DNA of 54,824 nucleotides from Prevotella sp. (GTDB lineage: Bacteria > Bacteroidota > Bacteroidia > Bacteroidales > Bacteroidaceae). A program made the position numbers and the translations under genes. The stretch's first letter is position 1. Every line of letters begins with the position of its first letter. Shown here piece by piece: positions 1-8,443 of this stretch. The stretch is taken from contig JAEEQB010000026.1 in NCBI GenBank assembly GCA_016285075.1, forward strand, positions 1 through 54,824, written 5' to 3'. The notes beneath the pieces were generated by a model, which saw only the letters and a program-made list of their open reading frames with translations, was not told the DNA's origin and did not search any database.

Positions 1-2
1 AG

Positions 3-323
3 ATGGAAAAGACATGGGAAACCAAAAAGCGTTTGGCTCGATGGATGAAAAATCAGTACACTTCTGAGAGCACCGCCGCCGCTATCAAACTTGAACGCAC
101 AAAAGGCAAGGAGGCCAAGCAGGCGAAAGTGACGGAGCAGCAGCAGTTGGCCGCACAGGTGCGCCAGCAGCAGGATGAGGCTGAACGCCGCAAGGATGAG
201 GAAGCCAAGGCCAGACGGATGAAACCTGACGAAATCGACAATTACCTTAGGAATAATCCAAACGGCTTTCTGGCAAGGCTCCAAAGAACTGCCGATAAAC
301 AAAAATCTAATAAAAACAAATAA
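3..323 (+). CDS. Unrecognised basic, Gln/Lys/Glu-rich protein (possibly the 3' part of a longer gene)
   Basis: An open frame of 106 codons begins with ATG at position 3, so the true start may lie before the window. The product is highly charged. Its middle, about residues 30-75, is rich in Lys, Glu, Gln and Ala and looks like a coiled coil or a charged helix. It ends in a Lys/Asn-rich tail. No signal peptide, membrane segment or family motif is visible. The next feature downstream is a long inverted repeat that may end its transcription. A C-terminal piece of a plasmid- or phage-type protein is one possibility, but nothing supports a function. Confidence 0.45.
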   Translation: MEKTWETKKRLARWMKNQYTSESTAAAIKLERTKGKEAKQAKVTEQQQLAAQVRQQQDEAERRKDEEAKARRMKPDEIDNYLRNNPNGFLARLQRTADKQKSNKNK

Positions 324-333
324 TGCAAAGCGT

Positions 334-454
334 AGAAGAATCAGGGGGACAGGTTTTTGAATCCAGGGGACAGGTTTTTGAAGTGAAATCCATTTCATGG
401 TTTCATTCAAAAACCTGTCCCCTGGATTCAAAAACCTGTCCCCCTGATTCTTCT
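334..454. repeat. Nested perfect inverted repeat (49-bp arms), REP-like
   Basis: Bases 334-382 are the exact reverse complement of 406-454. Each arm holds two direct copies of a GGGGACAGGTTTTTGAA unit, at about 344-360 and 366-382. The 23-nt centre can extend the stem (TGAAA at 384-388 with TTTCA at 401-405, then CCAT with ATGG). It separates the rightward gene ending at 323 from the leftward yidD ending at 482, so a transcript from either side would fold into a very stable hairpin. It may act as a bidirectional terminator. The doubled unit looks more like a mobile palindromic element of the REP type than a simple terminator. Confidence 0.85.
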
Positions 455-481
455 CTGCGCAAGCTTCTCCGTGAATACTGC

Positions 482-754
482 CTATGGAACAGGGTCATAA
501 CCTGAACCTCCCCAGGGATTGCATCTGAGAATGCGCCTTACAGCGAGGTAGAGGCCTTTGATGGGGCCGTGCTTACGTAGGGCTTCCTTGGCATATTGCG
601 AACAGGTGGGAGTAAACCGACATGATGGTGGCGTGAAAGGGGAGATGCAGCGCTGGTAGAAGACGATGGGCACGCAGAGCAACCAGGAGAGGGCTGCAGA
701 AAGCCAGTGGACAGCCACATAAAACCAGTGAATGAGGGTGCTGGAAAAGTGCAT
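482..754 (-). CDS. yidD: Membrane protein insertion efficiency factor YidD
   Basis: The 90-aa product carries the family signature [11 protein letters not shown] around residues 45-56, with three conserved cysteines including one in [15 protein letters not shown] at the C-terminus. An amphipathic, hydrophobic N-terminal stretch (about residues 5-33) fits attachment to the inner face of the membrane. YidD family proteins help YidC and Sec insert membrane proteins. It is the last gene of the leftward operon, 8 nt after rnpA. The rnpA-yidD pairing is widespread in bacteria, which strengthens both calls. Confidence 0.95.
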   Translation of the reverse strand: MHFSSTLIHWFYVAVHWLSAALSWLLCVPIVFYQRCISPFTPPSCRFTPTCSQYAKEALRKHGPIKGLYLAVRRILRCNPWGGSGYDPVP

Positions 755-762
755 AGGCAGAT

Positions 763-1167
763 CTATGTAACTACTGTCGGCCTTAGCCTTTCATTTATTT
801 TCCTGAGCAGGGTGATGACGCTGTTCGTGACACGCTTTGAAGGCATGAGTTCGTCGGTGATCCAAATGAAGGCTATGGCCAGCCGTTGTCCTTGCGGCAA
901 AGGGATGGTTTGCAGCTGTTGCTTGTTGAGTCTGTAGGCTTCGCGTATCTGGCGTTTGATGCGGTTGCGGTCGACAGCGTGTTTGAAGTGGCGTTTTGAG
1001 ACGCTGACAAGAATCTGTACAGGGCAGTTTCCTTTGGCATCAACGACTTGATAGACTGCACGTAACGGAAAAACGGTCAGCGAATGACTGTGACCGTTTT
1101 CAAAGAGCTGCTCTATCAGCTTCTTGCTGATGATGCGCTCCTGTTTGGGGAAGCCTGCCTGTTTCAC
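763..1167 (-). CDS. rnpA: Ribonuclease P protein component
   Basis: This 134-aa basic protein is the protein cofactor of RNase P, which removes 5' leaders from pre-tRNAs. The RNR signature is clear: [13 protein letters not shown] at about residues 70-82, preceded by [12 protein letters not shown], the conserved beta-sheet edge that holds the leader. The length is usual for the family. It starts 9 nt after hemD ends and lies 8 nt before yidD, so it is translated from the same leftward message. The RNA subunit gene is not in this window as far as I can see. Confidence 0.95.
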   Translation of the reverse strand: MKQAGFPKQERIISKKLIEQLFENGHSHSLTVFPLRAVYQVVDAKGNCPVQILVSVSKRHFKHAVDRNRIKRQIREAYRLNKQQLQTIPLPQGQRLAIAFIWITDELMPSKRVTNSVITLLRKINERLRPTVVT

Positions 1168-1176
1168 ATCCTATGG

Positions 1177-1932
1177 TTAGTCTTCGTCATTGACGATGAG
1201 GTAGTGCTGCAGTGCTCCTGTCATTGATGGGTACTTCTCGGAGGGTGCTTCGAGTCCCACGTTGAGTCCTGCCTCACGGGCGGCTTTTGCGGTGGAGGGT
1301 CCGAAGGTGGCAATGACGGCCTTTCCCTGATTCTTGAAGTCGGGGAAATTCTTGATGAGTGACTCAATGCCTGATGGGCTGAAGAAGACCAGCATGTCAT
1401 AGTCGAAGGACTTGATTTCATCGGGTGTGAAGTCATTGCTTACGGTCCTGTACATGACACATTCGCAGTGCTGGAGCTTCTTTGAGTCGAGCAGCTGTGT
1501 CAGCGAATCGTTGTGAACGTCGCTCATTGGCACAAGATAGCGTTCGTTCTTATGCTTCACCATGGCTGGTATCAGATCGTCGACGCGTCCTGAAGTGCCG
1601 AAGAAGACCTTCCGCTTGCGATATTGCACATATTTCTGTATGTAGAGTGCTATGGTCTCGGTGACGCAGAAGTATTTCATGTCCTCGGGGATGTTGATAC
1701 GCATCTCCTTGGCCAGTGTGAAGAAGTGATCGATCGCATGGCGTGAGGTGAAGACTATGGCCGTATAGTCGAGAATGGTCACCTTCTGGGTGCGGAACTC
1801 TTTTGCTGAAATGCCCTCGACCTTGATAAAAGGACGGAAGACTATCTCTACCTCAAATTTTTCTGCAATGTCGTAATACGGCGATTTCTCGCTCGTAGGC
1901 TTTGGTTGGGAAACCAGAATCTTCTTAATCAT
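1177..1932 (-). CDS. hemD: Uroporphyrinogen-III synthase
   Basis: The 251-aa product fits the weakly conserved HemD fold, which cyclises hydroxymethylbilane to uroporphyrinogen III in tetrapyrrole synthesis. Visible supports are the VSQPKPTSEKSPYYDIAEKF start, a TAIVFTSRHAIDHFF block near residue 60, and the late FFSPSGIESL block with VIATFGPSTAKAAREAG, both typical of the second domain. It starts 9 nt after the DUF4271 gene, a neighbour often found beside hemD in Bacteroidetes. The family diverges quickly, so the call rests on these blocks plus context. Confidence 0.88.
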   Translation of the reverse strand: MIKKILVSQPKPTSEKSPYYDIAEKFEVEIVFRPFIKVEGISAKEFRTQKVTILDYTAIVFTSRHAIDHFFTLAKEMRINIPEDMKYFCVTETIALYIQKYVQYRKRKVFFGTSGRVDDLIPAMVKHKNERYLVPMSDVHNDSLTQLLDSKKLQHCECVMYRTVSNDFTPDEIKSFDYDMLVFFSPSGIESLIKNFPDFKNQGKAVIATFGPSTAKAAREAGLNVGLEAPSEKYPSMTGALQHYLIVNDED

Positions 1933-1941
1933 TTCTGTGTC

Positions 1942-3009
1942 CTAAAAATTTACTTTCAATTGGTCAACAATCATTGCCAACCCGCCCCATAAAGAAAGCA
2001 GGGGTATGATTTCGAGGGCACAAAAGTACAAAAAAATCTGTAATAAAAAACCTTTTTGTCGGAAAAAGATGTGCCATGCCTTATAAAAGGTAAGTATTTT
2101 AACAAAAATGAGTACAAATATCAAATAATATACAACAGTCTTTGACGGGAGTTCCAGATAAACCTGTAACATAGAAGCTGGGAAGAGCAGGAGTCCTTCA
2201 ATCGACGTGATGAAGAGGATGGACTTGAGCCATTGTTCGTTTTTTTTACTGCTGAAGAACACCGTGTTGACCAATGTATAAACTCCCGCCTTTAAGATGA
2301 AGAAGGCGGTGATGACGCCGAAGATAATACCAAGCAGCTGATATTCGGACTGCAAGATGAAGGTGTCGGCCACGTAATGAGTGACGTAGAAGAAATAGGA
2401 GATAGACAGCAGCAGTATGGTCTGCAAGACGAAGAAGAACTGGAAGCGCAGCTCGGTAGACGTTTCCGTCAGGGAGGATTCGGAGTGGGATGCATAGATG
2501 AAATCCTTCACTTGGCGTTCGATGAAACGCATGGAGTTGGCAAAGGCGATGATGGCAAGAAAGAAGCTCAGCAGCAAGAGCGATGTGATGATGTCATCGT
2601 TGCGGAGAGCATAGTTGACGGGGTCGCCAGCCACTCCGAAACGTCCGGCATTGAGTTCGGGATGGAGTAGGGAGTCCTTCGAGAAGAAACTTTCGCGGTA
2701 GTACTGTGGCAGGTTGACCTCCTTGAGGTTCTTTCCTACGCCGTGTCCTGGCAGGTGTAGAGTGTCGGGCTGGCTGCTATAGTGGATCTCGCCCGGCTGG
2801 AACCAAGCCTGAATGGCTGAGTCTTGCTGTGCGGGTGTAGCGTCAGGCGGAAGCATCCTCAGAACCTGATAGGGTGTCTGGGGACGCAGTGTCTTCCTGG
2901 GTGCCAGGTCGATATTGGTGAAAAGCACCTCGCCCTCATCGACGGGCAGAGACTCCCTGGCACTTACGTGGACGGTGTCGTGAATAGCTGAGATTACTGT
3001 GAAGTCCAA
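1942..3009 (-). CDS. DUF4271 integral membrane protein
   Basis: The 355-aa product has a soluble N-terminal part of about 135 residues and then at least six hydrophobic segments: about residues 140-160, 190-212, 222-245, 260-280, 288-308 and 325-350. This is the build of the Bacteroidetes DUF4271 family, and its position directly upstream of hemD is a common arrangement for that family. Function is unknown; linkage to heme synthesis is an inference from neighbours only. The gene follows metK by 33 nt. No cleavable signal peptide is evident. Confidence 0.8.
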   Translation of the reverse strand: MDFTVISAIHDTVHVSARESLPVDEGEVLFTNIDLAPRKTLRPQTPYQVLRMLPPDATPAQQDSAIQAWFQPGEIHYSSQPDTLHLPGHGVGKNLKEVNLPQYYRESFFSKDSLLHPELNAGRFGVAGDPVNYALRNDDIITSLLLLSFFLAIIAFANSMRFIERQVKDFIYASHSESSLTETSTELRFQFFFVLQTILLLSISYFFYVTHYVADTFILQSEYQLLGIIFGVITAFFILKAGVYTLVNTVFFSSKKNEQWLKSILFITSIEGLLLFPASMLQVYLELPSKTVVYYLIFVLIFVKILTFYKAWHIFFRQKGFLLQIFLYFCALEIIPLLSLWGGLAMIVDQLKVNF

Positions 3010-3042
3010 TGCTCAACGTTCAAAGTGGAAAGGATGGGGCCA

Positions 3043-4299
3043 TCAGAGTCCGAAGGCAGCTCTGATGTCGGCAACGCGGTCAAGTTTCTCCCATGTAAAC
3101 AGCTCCACGTCGATTTCCCGCGTGGGGTGATAGTGGCTGGTGAAGGTCTTGCGTACCACCTCGCACTTCCTGCCCATGTGTCCGTATGCAGCTGTCTCGA
3201 GGTACATGGGCTGACGCAGCTTCAAGGAGCGTTCAATGGCCTTGGGTCTGAGGTCGAAGAGCTGCTCAATCTTGCCGGCAATCTCGCTGTCGCTCATATT
3301 GACCTTTGAGTGTCCATAGGTGTTGACATAGATGTTCATGGGCTGGGCAACGCCAATGGCGTAGCTGATCTGTACCAACATCTCATCGGCAACACCGGCT
3401 GCAACCATGTTCTTGGCGATGTGCCGGGCTGCGTAGGCAGCGGAGCGGTCTACTTTGGAAGGATCTTTTCCCGAAAAAGCGCCTCCTCCGTGTGCACCCT
3501 TGCCACCATAGGTGTCGACAATGATTTTCCGACCGGTAAGACCTGTGTCGCCGTGAGGTCCGCCAATGACAAACTTGCCTGTGGGGTTGACATAATACTT
3601 GATGTCGAGGCCAAAGAGGTCAAGCACTTTCTGTGAATGAATTTGCTGCTTGACGCGTGGAATGAGGATGTTGATGACGTCGTCCTTGATTCTGTCAAGC
3701 ATCTTTTGGTCTTCGTCGAATTCGTCGTGCTGCGTGGAAACGACAATGGTATCGATTCTCTGAGGCACGCCCTCGTCGCTGTATTGGACGGTTACCTGGC
3801 TCTTGGCATCGGGACGGAGGTAAGTCATTTCCTTGCCTTCTTTGCGGATGTCGGCCAACGTGCGCATAATGAGGTGAGCCAGGTCAAGCGATACCGGCAT
3901 ATAGTTCTCCGTCTCACTGGTGGCATAGCCGAACATCATTCCCTGGTCGCCGGCTCCCTGCTCATCTTCTTCCGCCCGGCTGACGCCCCTGTTGATGTCC
4001 TGGCTCTGCTCATGAATGGCACTGAGGATTCCGCAGGAGTTACCGTCGAACTGGTATTCTGCCTTGGTATATCCAATCTTGTTGATAGTGTTGCGAGCCA
4101 CTGTCTGCAGGTCTATATAGACGTTACTGCTCACTTCACCCATGATGACCACTTGTCCTGTGGTGACAAATGTCTCGCAGGCCACATGAGCCTGTGGGTC
4201 GTAAGCCAGGAACTGGTCAAGGATGGCGTCGCTGATCTGGTCGGCCACTTTATCGGGATGGCCTTCTGATACTGATTCTGATGAAAATAAGTATGGCAT
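3043..4299 (-). CDS. metK: S-adenosylmethionine synthase
   Basis: The 418-aa enzyme makes SAM from methionine and ATP. It opens with [21 protein letters not shown], the conserved N-terminal ATP-binding block, and contains [31 protein letters not shown] and [20 protein letters not shown] place the start at the ATG at 4299 because the family begins there. The open frame runs 23 codons further upstream, but that stretch matches nothing expected and overlaps the promoter. It is first in the leftward operon metK-DUF4271-hemD-rnpA-yidD. No SAM riboswitch is apparent in the short leader. Confidence 0.97.
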   Translation of the reverse strand: MPYLFSSESVSEGHPDKVADQISDAILDQFLAYDPQAHVACETFVTTGQVVIMGEVSSNVYIDLQTVARNTINKIGYTKAEYQFDGNSCGILSAIHEQSQDINRGVSRAEEDEQGAGDQGMMFGYATSETENYMPVSLDLAHLIMRTLADIRKEGKEMTYLRPDAKSQVTVQYSDEGVPQRIDTIVVSTQHDEFDEDQKMLDRIKDDVINILIPRVKQQIHSQKVLDLFGLDIKYYVNPTGKFVIGGPHGDTGLTGRKIIVDTYGGKGAHGGGAFSGKDPSKVDRSAAYAARHIAKNMVAAGVADEMLVQISYAIGVAQPMNIYVNTYGHSKVNMSDSEIAGKIEQLFDLRPKAIERSLKLRQPMYLETAAYGHMGRKCEVVRKTFTSHYHPTREIDVELFTWEKLDRVADIRAAFGL

Positions 4300-4326
4300 A
4301 TTCTTTCTGTTTTTTCTTTGCGGGTG

Positions 4327-4334
4327 CAAAGGTA
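4327..4334 (-). promoter_or_regulatory. metK: Bacteroidetes -7 box for the metK operon
   Basis: On the minus strand this reads TACCTTTG, matching TAnnTTTG, and lies 27 nt before the metK ATG. A well-spaced -33 TTTG was not found, so the promoter call rests on the -7 box and its position. Confidence 0.55.
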
Positions 4335-4395
4335 CAGTATTTTCTGCAAATAAGCGGCACTTAGGCATTTTTTTTGTACTTTCGGTGCAATTAAA

Positions 4396-4427
4396 TTTGT
4401 ATGATTCAATAAAATGTTGTATCTTTG
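4396..4427 (+). promoter_or_regulatory. Promoter of the Na/Pi transporter - glycine cleavage operon
   Basis: TTTG at 4396-4399 and TATCTTTG at 4420-4427 are separated by 20 nt, a good match to the Bacteroidetes primary sigma-factor promoter. It lies about 30 nt before the ATG at 4458 and is divergent from the metK promoter. Confidence 0.75.
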
Positions 4428-4457
4428 TAGCCGAAATATCAATTAAACAGTTACTTT

Positions 4458-6188
4458 ATGCTCGTATTGTTCAAACTCCTTGGCTCGTTGGCCCTATTGA
4501 TGTTCGGTATGAAGTCAATGAGTGAAGCACTCCAGAAGATGGCAGGTCCTCAGCTGCGACACGTGTTGGGCGCCATGACCACCAATCGTTTTACAGGAAT
4601 GCTCACCGGAATGCTGGTGACAGCTTCTGTACAGTCTTCCACGGCAACGACGGTGATGACCGTCTCGTTTGTCAATGCAGGTCTGCTGACGCTGGCCCAG
4701 GCCATCTCGGTCATCATGGGTGCCAATATTGGTACTACGCTGACAGCATGGATTATGTCGGCGGGAATGTCGTTTGACATTACCAGTGCCGTCTATCCTG
4801 CATTCTTCCTCGGCATCATCCTGATTTACCTGAAGCGTTACCGTTACATCGGCGACTTCCTCTTCGGCCTGTCGTTCCTGCTACTGGGTCTGGGAACGCT
4901 CCGCATGACGGGAACAGAGATGAATCTGGGCGAGAACGAGACGTTGCTGAACTTCTTTGCATCGTTCGACCCGACATCGTTCTCGACCACACTCATTTTC
5001 CTCCTTCTGGGTGGCGTGATGACCTTCTGCGTGCAGTCGTCGGCAGCCGTTATGGCTATTACCATGATCCTTTGCTCCAGTGGCGCACTGCCCATCTATC
5101 AGGGTATTGCATTGGTCATGGGTGAGAATATCGGTACAACCGTCACTTCCAATCTCGCAGCCCTGTCGGCCAATACGCAGGCACGCCGTGCAGCTCTTTC
5201 GCACATGTTCTTCAATTTCTTCGGTGTGTTCTGGATCCTGTTTGTCTTCCGTCCCTTCATCGATGCTGTCTGTGGACTGGTGGGTTACGACGTGACCATG
5301 ACGAAAGAGGCAGTGGGTGTGGATACCTTCATGGCCAATGCTGCCAAGCTGAGCTTTGTCCTGGCTGCCTTCCATACGTGCTTCAACGTGGCCAACACAT
5401 TCATCCTCATCTGGTTCATCCCCCAGATTGAACGGTTGGTATGCTGGGCTATTAAGCCGAAGAAGGTGGACGAGGAAGAGGACTTCCGTCTGCATTTCAT
5501 TACTGCCGGTTTCATGAAGACCCCCGAACTCTCCGTGTTGGAGGCACAGAAGGAGATACGTTCGTTCTCAGAGCGTATGCAGCGCATGTTCGGCATGGTG
5601 CAGGAACTGCTCAATCTGTCCAGCAGCGTGTCGAGCAAGAAGGACAGCAACGAGAATGATTTCAACAAGCTATATTCGCGTATCGAGAAATACGAGAGCA
5701 TCAGCGACAATATGGAGCTGGAGATAGCCAAGTATCTGGAGAACGTGAGCGATGCACACCTTTCCGACGACACCAAAGGCAAGATCCGTGCCATGCTTCG
5801 CGAGGTGAGCGAGCTGGAGTCTATCGGCGACTCCTGCTTCAACATGGCACGTACCATCAATCGCAAATATGCTGCCAAGCAGGATCACTTCAACGAGAAG
5901 CAGTACAGTCACCTACACCAGATGATGGGACTTACGGACAATGCTCTCACGGAGATGAACAAACTGCTGGGCGGACGCAAGGAAACGTACGATGTGCACC
6001 GTACATTCAATATAGAGAACGAAATCAACAACTACCGCAACCAGCTCAAGGCGCAGAACATCAACGACGTGAACAACCACGAATATACCTACGCCGAGGG
6101 AACCATCTACATCGACCTCATCAGCGAGTGCGAGAAGCTAGGTGACTATGTGGTGAACGTGGTGGAGGCCCGCATGGGAATAAGGTGA
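4458..6188 (+). CDS. Na/Pi cotransporter family protein with C-terminal PhoU-like domain
   Basis: The 576-aa protein has about eight membrane segments in residues 1-315. It contains the two diagnostic QSS repeats, VQSSTATTVMTVSF near residue 54 and VQSSAAVMAITM near residue 192, each within an inverted half of a type II Na/phosphate carrier. Residues about 340-560 are hydrophilic and helical and resemble the PhoU-type domain fused to bacterial members. It probably imports phosphate with sodium across the inner membrane. It is followed after only 11 nt by the lipoate ligase gene, so it is likely co-transcribed with the glycine cleavage genes, although no metabolic link is evident. Confidence 0.92.
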   Translation: MLVLFKLLGSLALLMFGMKSMSEALQKMAGPQLRHVLGAMTTNRFTGMLTGMLVTASVQSSTATTVMTVSFVNAGLLTLAQAISVIMGANIGTTLTAWIMSAGMSFDITSAVYPAFFLGIILIYLKRYRYIGDFLFGLSFLLLGLGTLRMTGTEMNLGENETLLNFFASFDPTSFSTTLIFLLLGGVMTFCVQSSAAVMAITMILCSSGALPIYQGIALVMGENIGTTVTSNLAALSANTQARRAALSHMFFNFFGVFWILFVFRPFIDAVCGLVGYDVTMTKEAVGVDTFMANAAKLSFVLAAFHTCFNVANTFILIWFIPQIERLVCWAIKPKKVDEEEDFRLHFITAGFMKTPELSVLEAQKEIRSFSERMQRMFGMVQELLNLSSSVSSKKDSNENDFNKLYSRIEKYESISDNMELEIAKYLENVSDAHLSDDTKGKIRAMLREVSELESIGDSCFNMARTINRKYAAKQDHFNEKQYSHLHQMMGLTDNALTEMNKLLGGRKETYDVHRTFNIENEINNYRNQLKAQNINDVNNHEYTYAEGTIYIDLISECEKLGDYVVNVVEARMGIR

Positions 6189-6199
6189 AACAGTAAGAG

Positions 6200-6895
6200 G
6201 TGAAGTACGTCTCGCTACCTGAGCCTGAAAAGAAGCGCGGTATCTCGTTCTATCTGGCTATGGAAGAGTATCTGGCGCGCACGACGGACGAAACCGACTG
6301 TTTCTTCATGTGGCAGGTGGATCCCACCGTTATCTACGGACGCCATCAGGTGTTGGAGAACGAGGTGGACATGACCTATTGTCAGGAACAAGGCATCGAG
6401 GTGTACCGCCGTAAGAGTGGGGGAGGCTGCGTCTATGCCGACAATGACAACCTGATGCTCTCGTTCGTCACTTCAGAGGAAAACGTAGGCTTTGCCTTCA
6501 ATCGTTTTGTCAATATGGTGCTGTTAGTGCTCCGCAAGTTAGGCGTGCAGGCCACAGGTACTATCCACAACGACATCATGATAGGCAATCGGAAGCTCTG
6601 CGGAACGGCCTGCTACCATGTAGGCAGACGAAGCATTGTGCATAGTACGCTGCTCTATGATACGAATATGGTGCATATGCTCAAGGCTATTACTCCGGGG
6701 CTGGAGAAACTGCAGAAAAAGGGCATACAGAGTGTGCGCCAGCGCATTACCCTCTTGAAAGACTATACGCCACTGACACTTGAAGAGGTGAAAGCCTTGA
6801 TACGTGAAACGCTCTGCGACGGAGAACTGATGTTGACAGAGAACGAGGTGGCCGCAATAACACAGTTGAAAGAACTCAATAACCTAAAAACTTAA
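6200..6895 (+). CDS. lplA: Lipoate-protein ligase A-like protein, short form
   Basis: The 231-aa product is a BPL/LplA-type catalytic domain. Visible motifs are YRRKSGGGCVYADNDN near residue 73 (lipoate/AMP binding) and NDIMIGNRKLCGTA with the expected catalytic lysine at K132. It should attach lipoate, or a relative, to a lipoyl-domain lysine. The natural partner is GcvH, encoded two genes downstream. It starts with GTG at 6200. It lacks the roughly 90-residue C-terminal accessory domain of E. coli LplA (337 aa). It could therefore need a separate partner protein or act as a lipoyl or octanoyl transferase. Only 2 nt separate it from gcvT. Confidence 0.85.
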   Translation: MKYVSLPEPEKKRGISFYLAMEEYLARTTDETDCFFMWQVDPTVIYGRHQVLENEVDMTYCQEQGIEVYRRKSGGGCVYADNDNLMLSFVTSEENVGFAFNRFVNMVLLVLRKLGVQATGTIHNDIMIGNRKLCGTACYHVGRRSIVHSTLLYDTNMVHMLKAITPGLEKLQKKGIQSVRQRITLLKDYTPLTLEEVKALIRETLCDGELMLTENEVAAITQLKELNNLKT

Positions 6896-6897
6896 AA

Positions 6898-8007
6898 ATG
6901 GCTATCAGACAAGAACTTGAAAAGAAAGACAAGAAGACATGTCTTCACGACAAGCATGTCTCGTTAGGTGCAACGATGGTCTCCTTTGGAGGATTCGACA
7001 TGCCTTTGCTGTATCAGAATGCCGGCATTGCTCCCGAACATGCTGCCGTGCGTGAGAAGGTGGGACTGTTCGACGTGTCGCACATGGGCGAAGTAACTGT
7101 ACAGGGAAAGGATGCTGAACGTTACGTGCAGCACATCTTTACCAATGATGTTGCCGGTGCACCCGTGGGGAAAATCTTCTATGGAATGATGTGCTACGAG
7201 GACGGTGGCACTGTGGACGACCTGCTGGTTTACAAAATGGGTGAGAACGACTTCTTCCTCGTCATCAACGCCGCCAACATCGACAAGGACTGGAGTTGGA
7301 TGCAGCAACATGCCTCTGGTTTCGACATTGACCTGCAGAACCGCTCAGACTTCTACGGACAGATTGCCGTACAGGGACCGGAGGCAGAGCACGTCGTCGA
7401 GACCGTGTTGGGTATAGAATGCAGCGAGATGACTTTCTATACTTGTAAGACCATTGGCGAGGTTCTCATCTCGCGTACTGGCTATACTGGCGAGGACGGC
7501 TTCGAAATCTATGCCTCGCACGATTATATCCGTGACTGCTGGGACAAGTTGATAGATGCCGGTGTGCAGGCTTGTGGCTTGGGGTGCCGTGACACCTTAC
7601 GCTTCGAGGTGGGATTGCCGCTCTATGGCGACGAACTGTCAGAGAGCATTACCCCCATTATGGCGGGACTCAGCATGTTTGTGAAGCTCGACAAGGAAGA
7701 ATTCATCGGCAAGGAGGCATTGGCCCGGCAAAAGGCCGAGGGACCCGCGAAGAAACTCGTCGGCATAGAACTCTTCGACAAGGCCATTCCCCGTCACGGC
7801 TATACCGTCTTGAATATGGACGGCGAACCCGTCGGTGAAGTGACCACGGGCTATCACACTCTTTCTTCAGACAGGAGCGTATGTATGGCACTTGTTGATG
7901 CTAGGTATTCCAAGCTCGACACCGAGCTGCAGATCCAGATCCGCAAGAAGGTGTTCCCGGGAAAGGTGGTGAAGAAACAGTTCTATAACAAGAGCTATAA
8001 AAAGTAA
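6898..8007 (+). CDS. gcvT: Glycine cleavage system T protein (aminomethyltransferase)
   Basis: The 369-aa product transfers the methylene group from aminomethyl-lipoyl-GcvH to tetrahydrofolate and releases ammonia. Family blocks are GGFDMPLLYQNAGIAPEHAAVREKVGLFDVSHMGE near the N-terminus, SRTGYTGEDGFEIY near residue 198, and CGLGCRDTLRFEVGLPLYGDELSE, which holds the conserved Arg region. The length equals that of typical GcvT. The start ATG lies 2 nt after the ligase gene. No glycine riboswitch can be placed, because there is no leader in front of this gene. Confidence 0.97.
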   Translation: MAIRQELEKKDKKTCLHDKHVSLGATMVSFGGFDMPLLYQNAGIAPEHAAVREKVGLFDVSHMGEVTVQGKDAERYVQHIFTNDVAGAPVGKIFYGMMCYEDGGTVDDLLVYKMGENDFFLVINAANIDKDWSWMQQHASGFDIDLQNRSDFYGQIAVQGPEAEHVVETVLGIECSEMTFYTCKTIGEVLISRTGYTGEDGFEIYASHDYIRDCWDKLIDAGVQACGLGCRDTLRFEVGLPLYGDELSESITPIMAGLSMFVKLDKEEFIGKEALARQKAEGPAKKLVGIELFDKAIPRHGYTVLNMDGEPVGEVTTGYHTLSSDRSVCMALVDARYSKLDTELQIQIRKKVFPGKVVKKQFYNKSYKK

Positions 8008-8037
8008 TAAGTAAAACATTAAAACTATAAAAGTACT

Positions 8038-8415
8038 ATGTCAAAAGTATTGGAAGGACTCTACTACTCGGAGTCACATGAATTTGTTAGAGTAGACGGA
8101 GATTTTGGCTTCATCGGTATTACCGATTATGCGCAGAACGCCTTAGGCAATGTAGTGTATGTTGATATGCCCGAAGTGGACGATGAGGTGACAGCAGGCG
8201 AGGAGTTCGGTGCCGTGGAGAGCGTGAAGGCTGCCTCCGACCTGATATCGCCAGTCAGCGGCACGGTTGTGGAAATCAATGAAGCCCTGGAGGACGCTCC
8301 CGAACTGATCAACCAAGATGCATTCGAGAACTGGATCATCAAGGTGGAACTCAGCGACAAGGCTGAACTTGAAAACCTGATGGATGCCGAGGCTTACAAG
8401 GCTTTCTGCGAATAA
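8038..8415 (+). CDS. gcvH: Glycine cleavage system H protein (lipoyl carrier)
   Basis: The 125-aa protein shuttles the aminomethyl intermediate between the P, T and L proteins on a lipoyl arm. The lipoylation site is K64 in the block GAVESVKAASDLISPVSG. The N-terminal LEGLYYSESHEFVRVDGDFGFIGITDYAQNALGNVVYVDMP pattern is the standard family start. It lies between gcvT and gcvPA and has short gaps of about 30 nt on each side. Confidence 0.98.
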   Translation: MSKVLEGLYYSESHEFVRVDGDFGFIGITDYAQNALGNVVYVDMPEVDDEVTAGEEFGAVESVKAASDLISPVSGTVVEINEALEDAPELINQDAFENWIIKVELSDKAELENLMDAEAYKAFCE

Positions 8416-8443
8416 GTAATTAACCTTTTTCACTTTCTTATTG

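Noticed and set aside
323..505. A 60-codon open frame on the plus strand
   Set aside because: It is almost entirely the inverted repeat read through and has no independent support as a gene.
2377..4269. Long plus-strand open frames opposite the DUF4271 and metK genes
   Set aside because: They are shadows of well-supported minus-strand genes caused by codon bias.
4300..4368. Extended N-terminus for MetK
   Set aside because: The extra 23 codons overlap the -7 box and precede the conserved family start [17 protein letters not shown].
6898..8007. Glycine riboswitch controlling gcvT
   Set aside because: There are only 2 nt between lplA and gcvT, and no leader in front of the operon has room for or shows the aptamer core.
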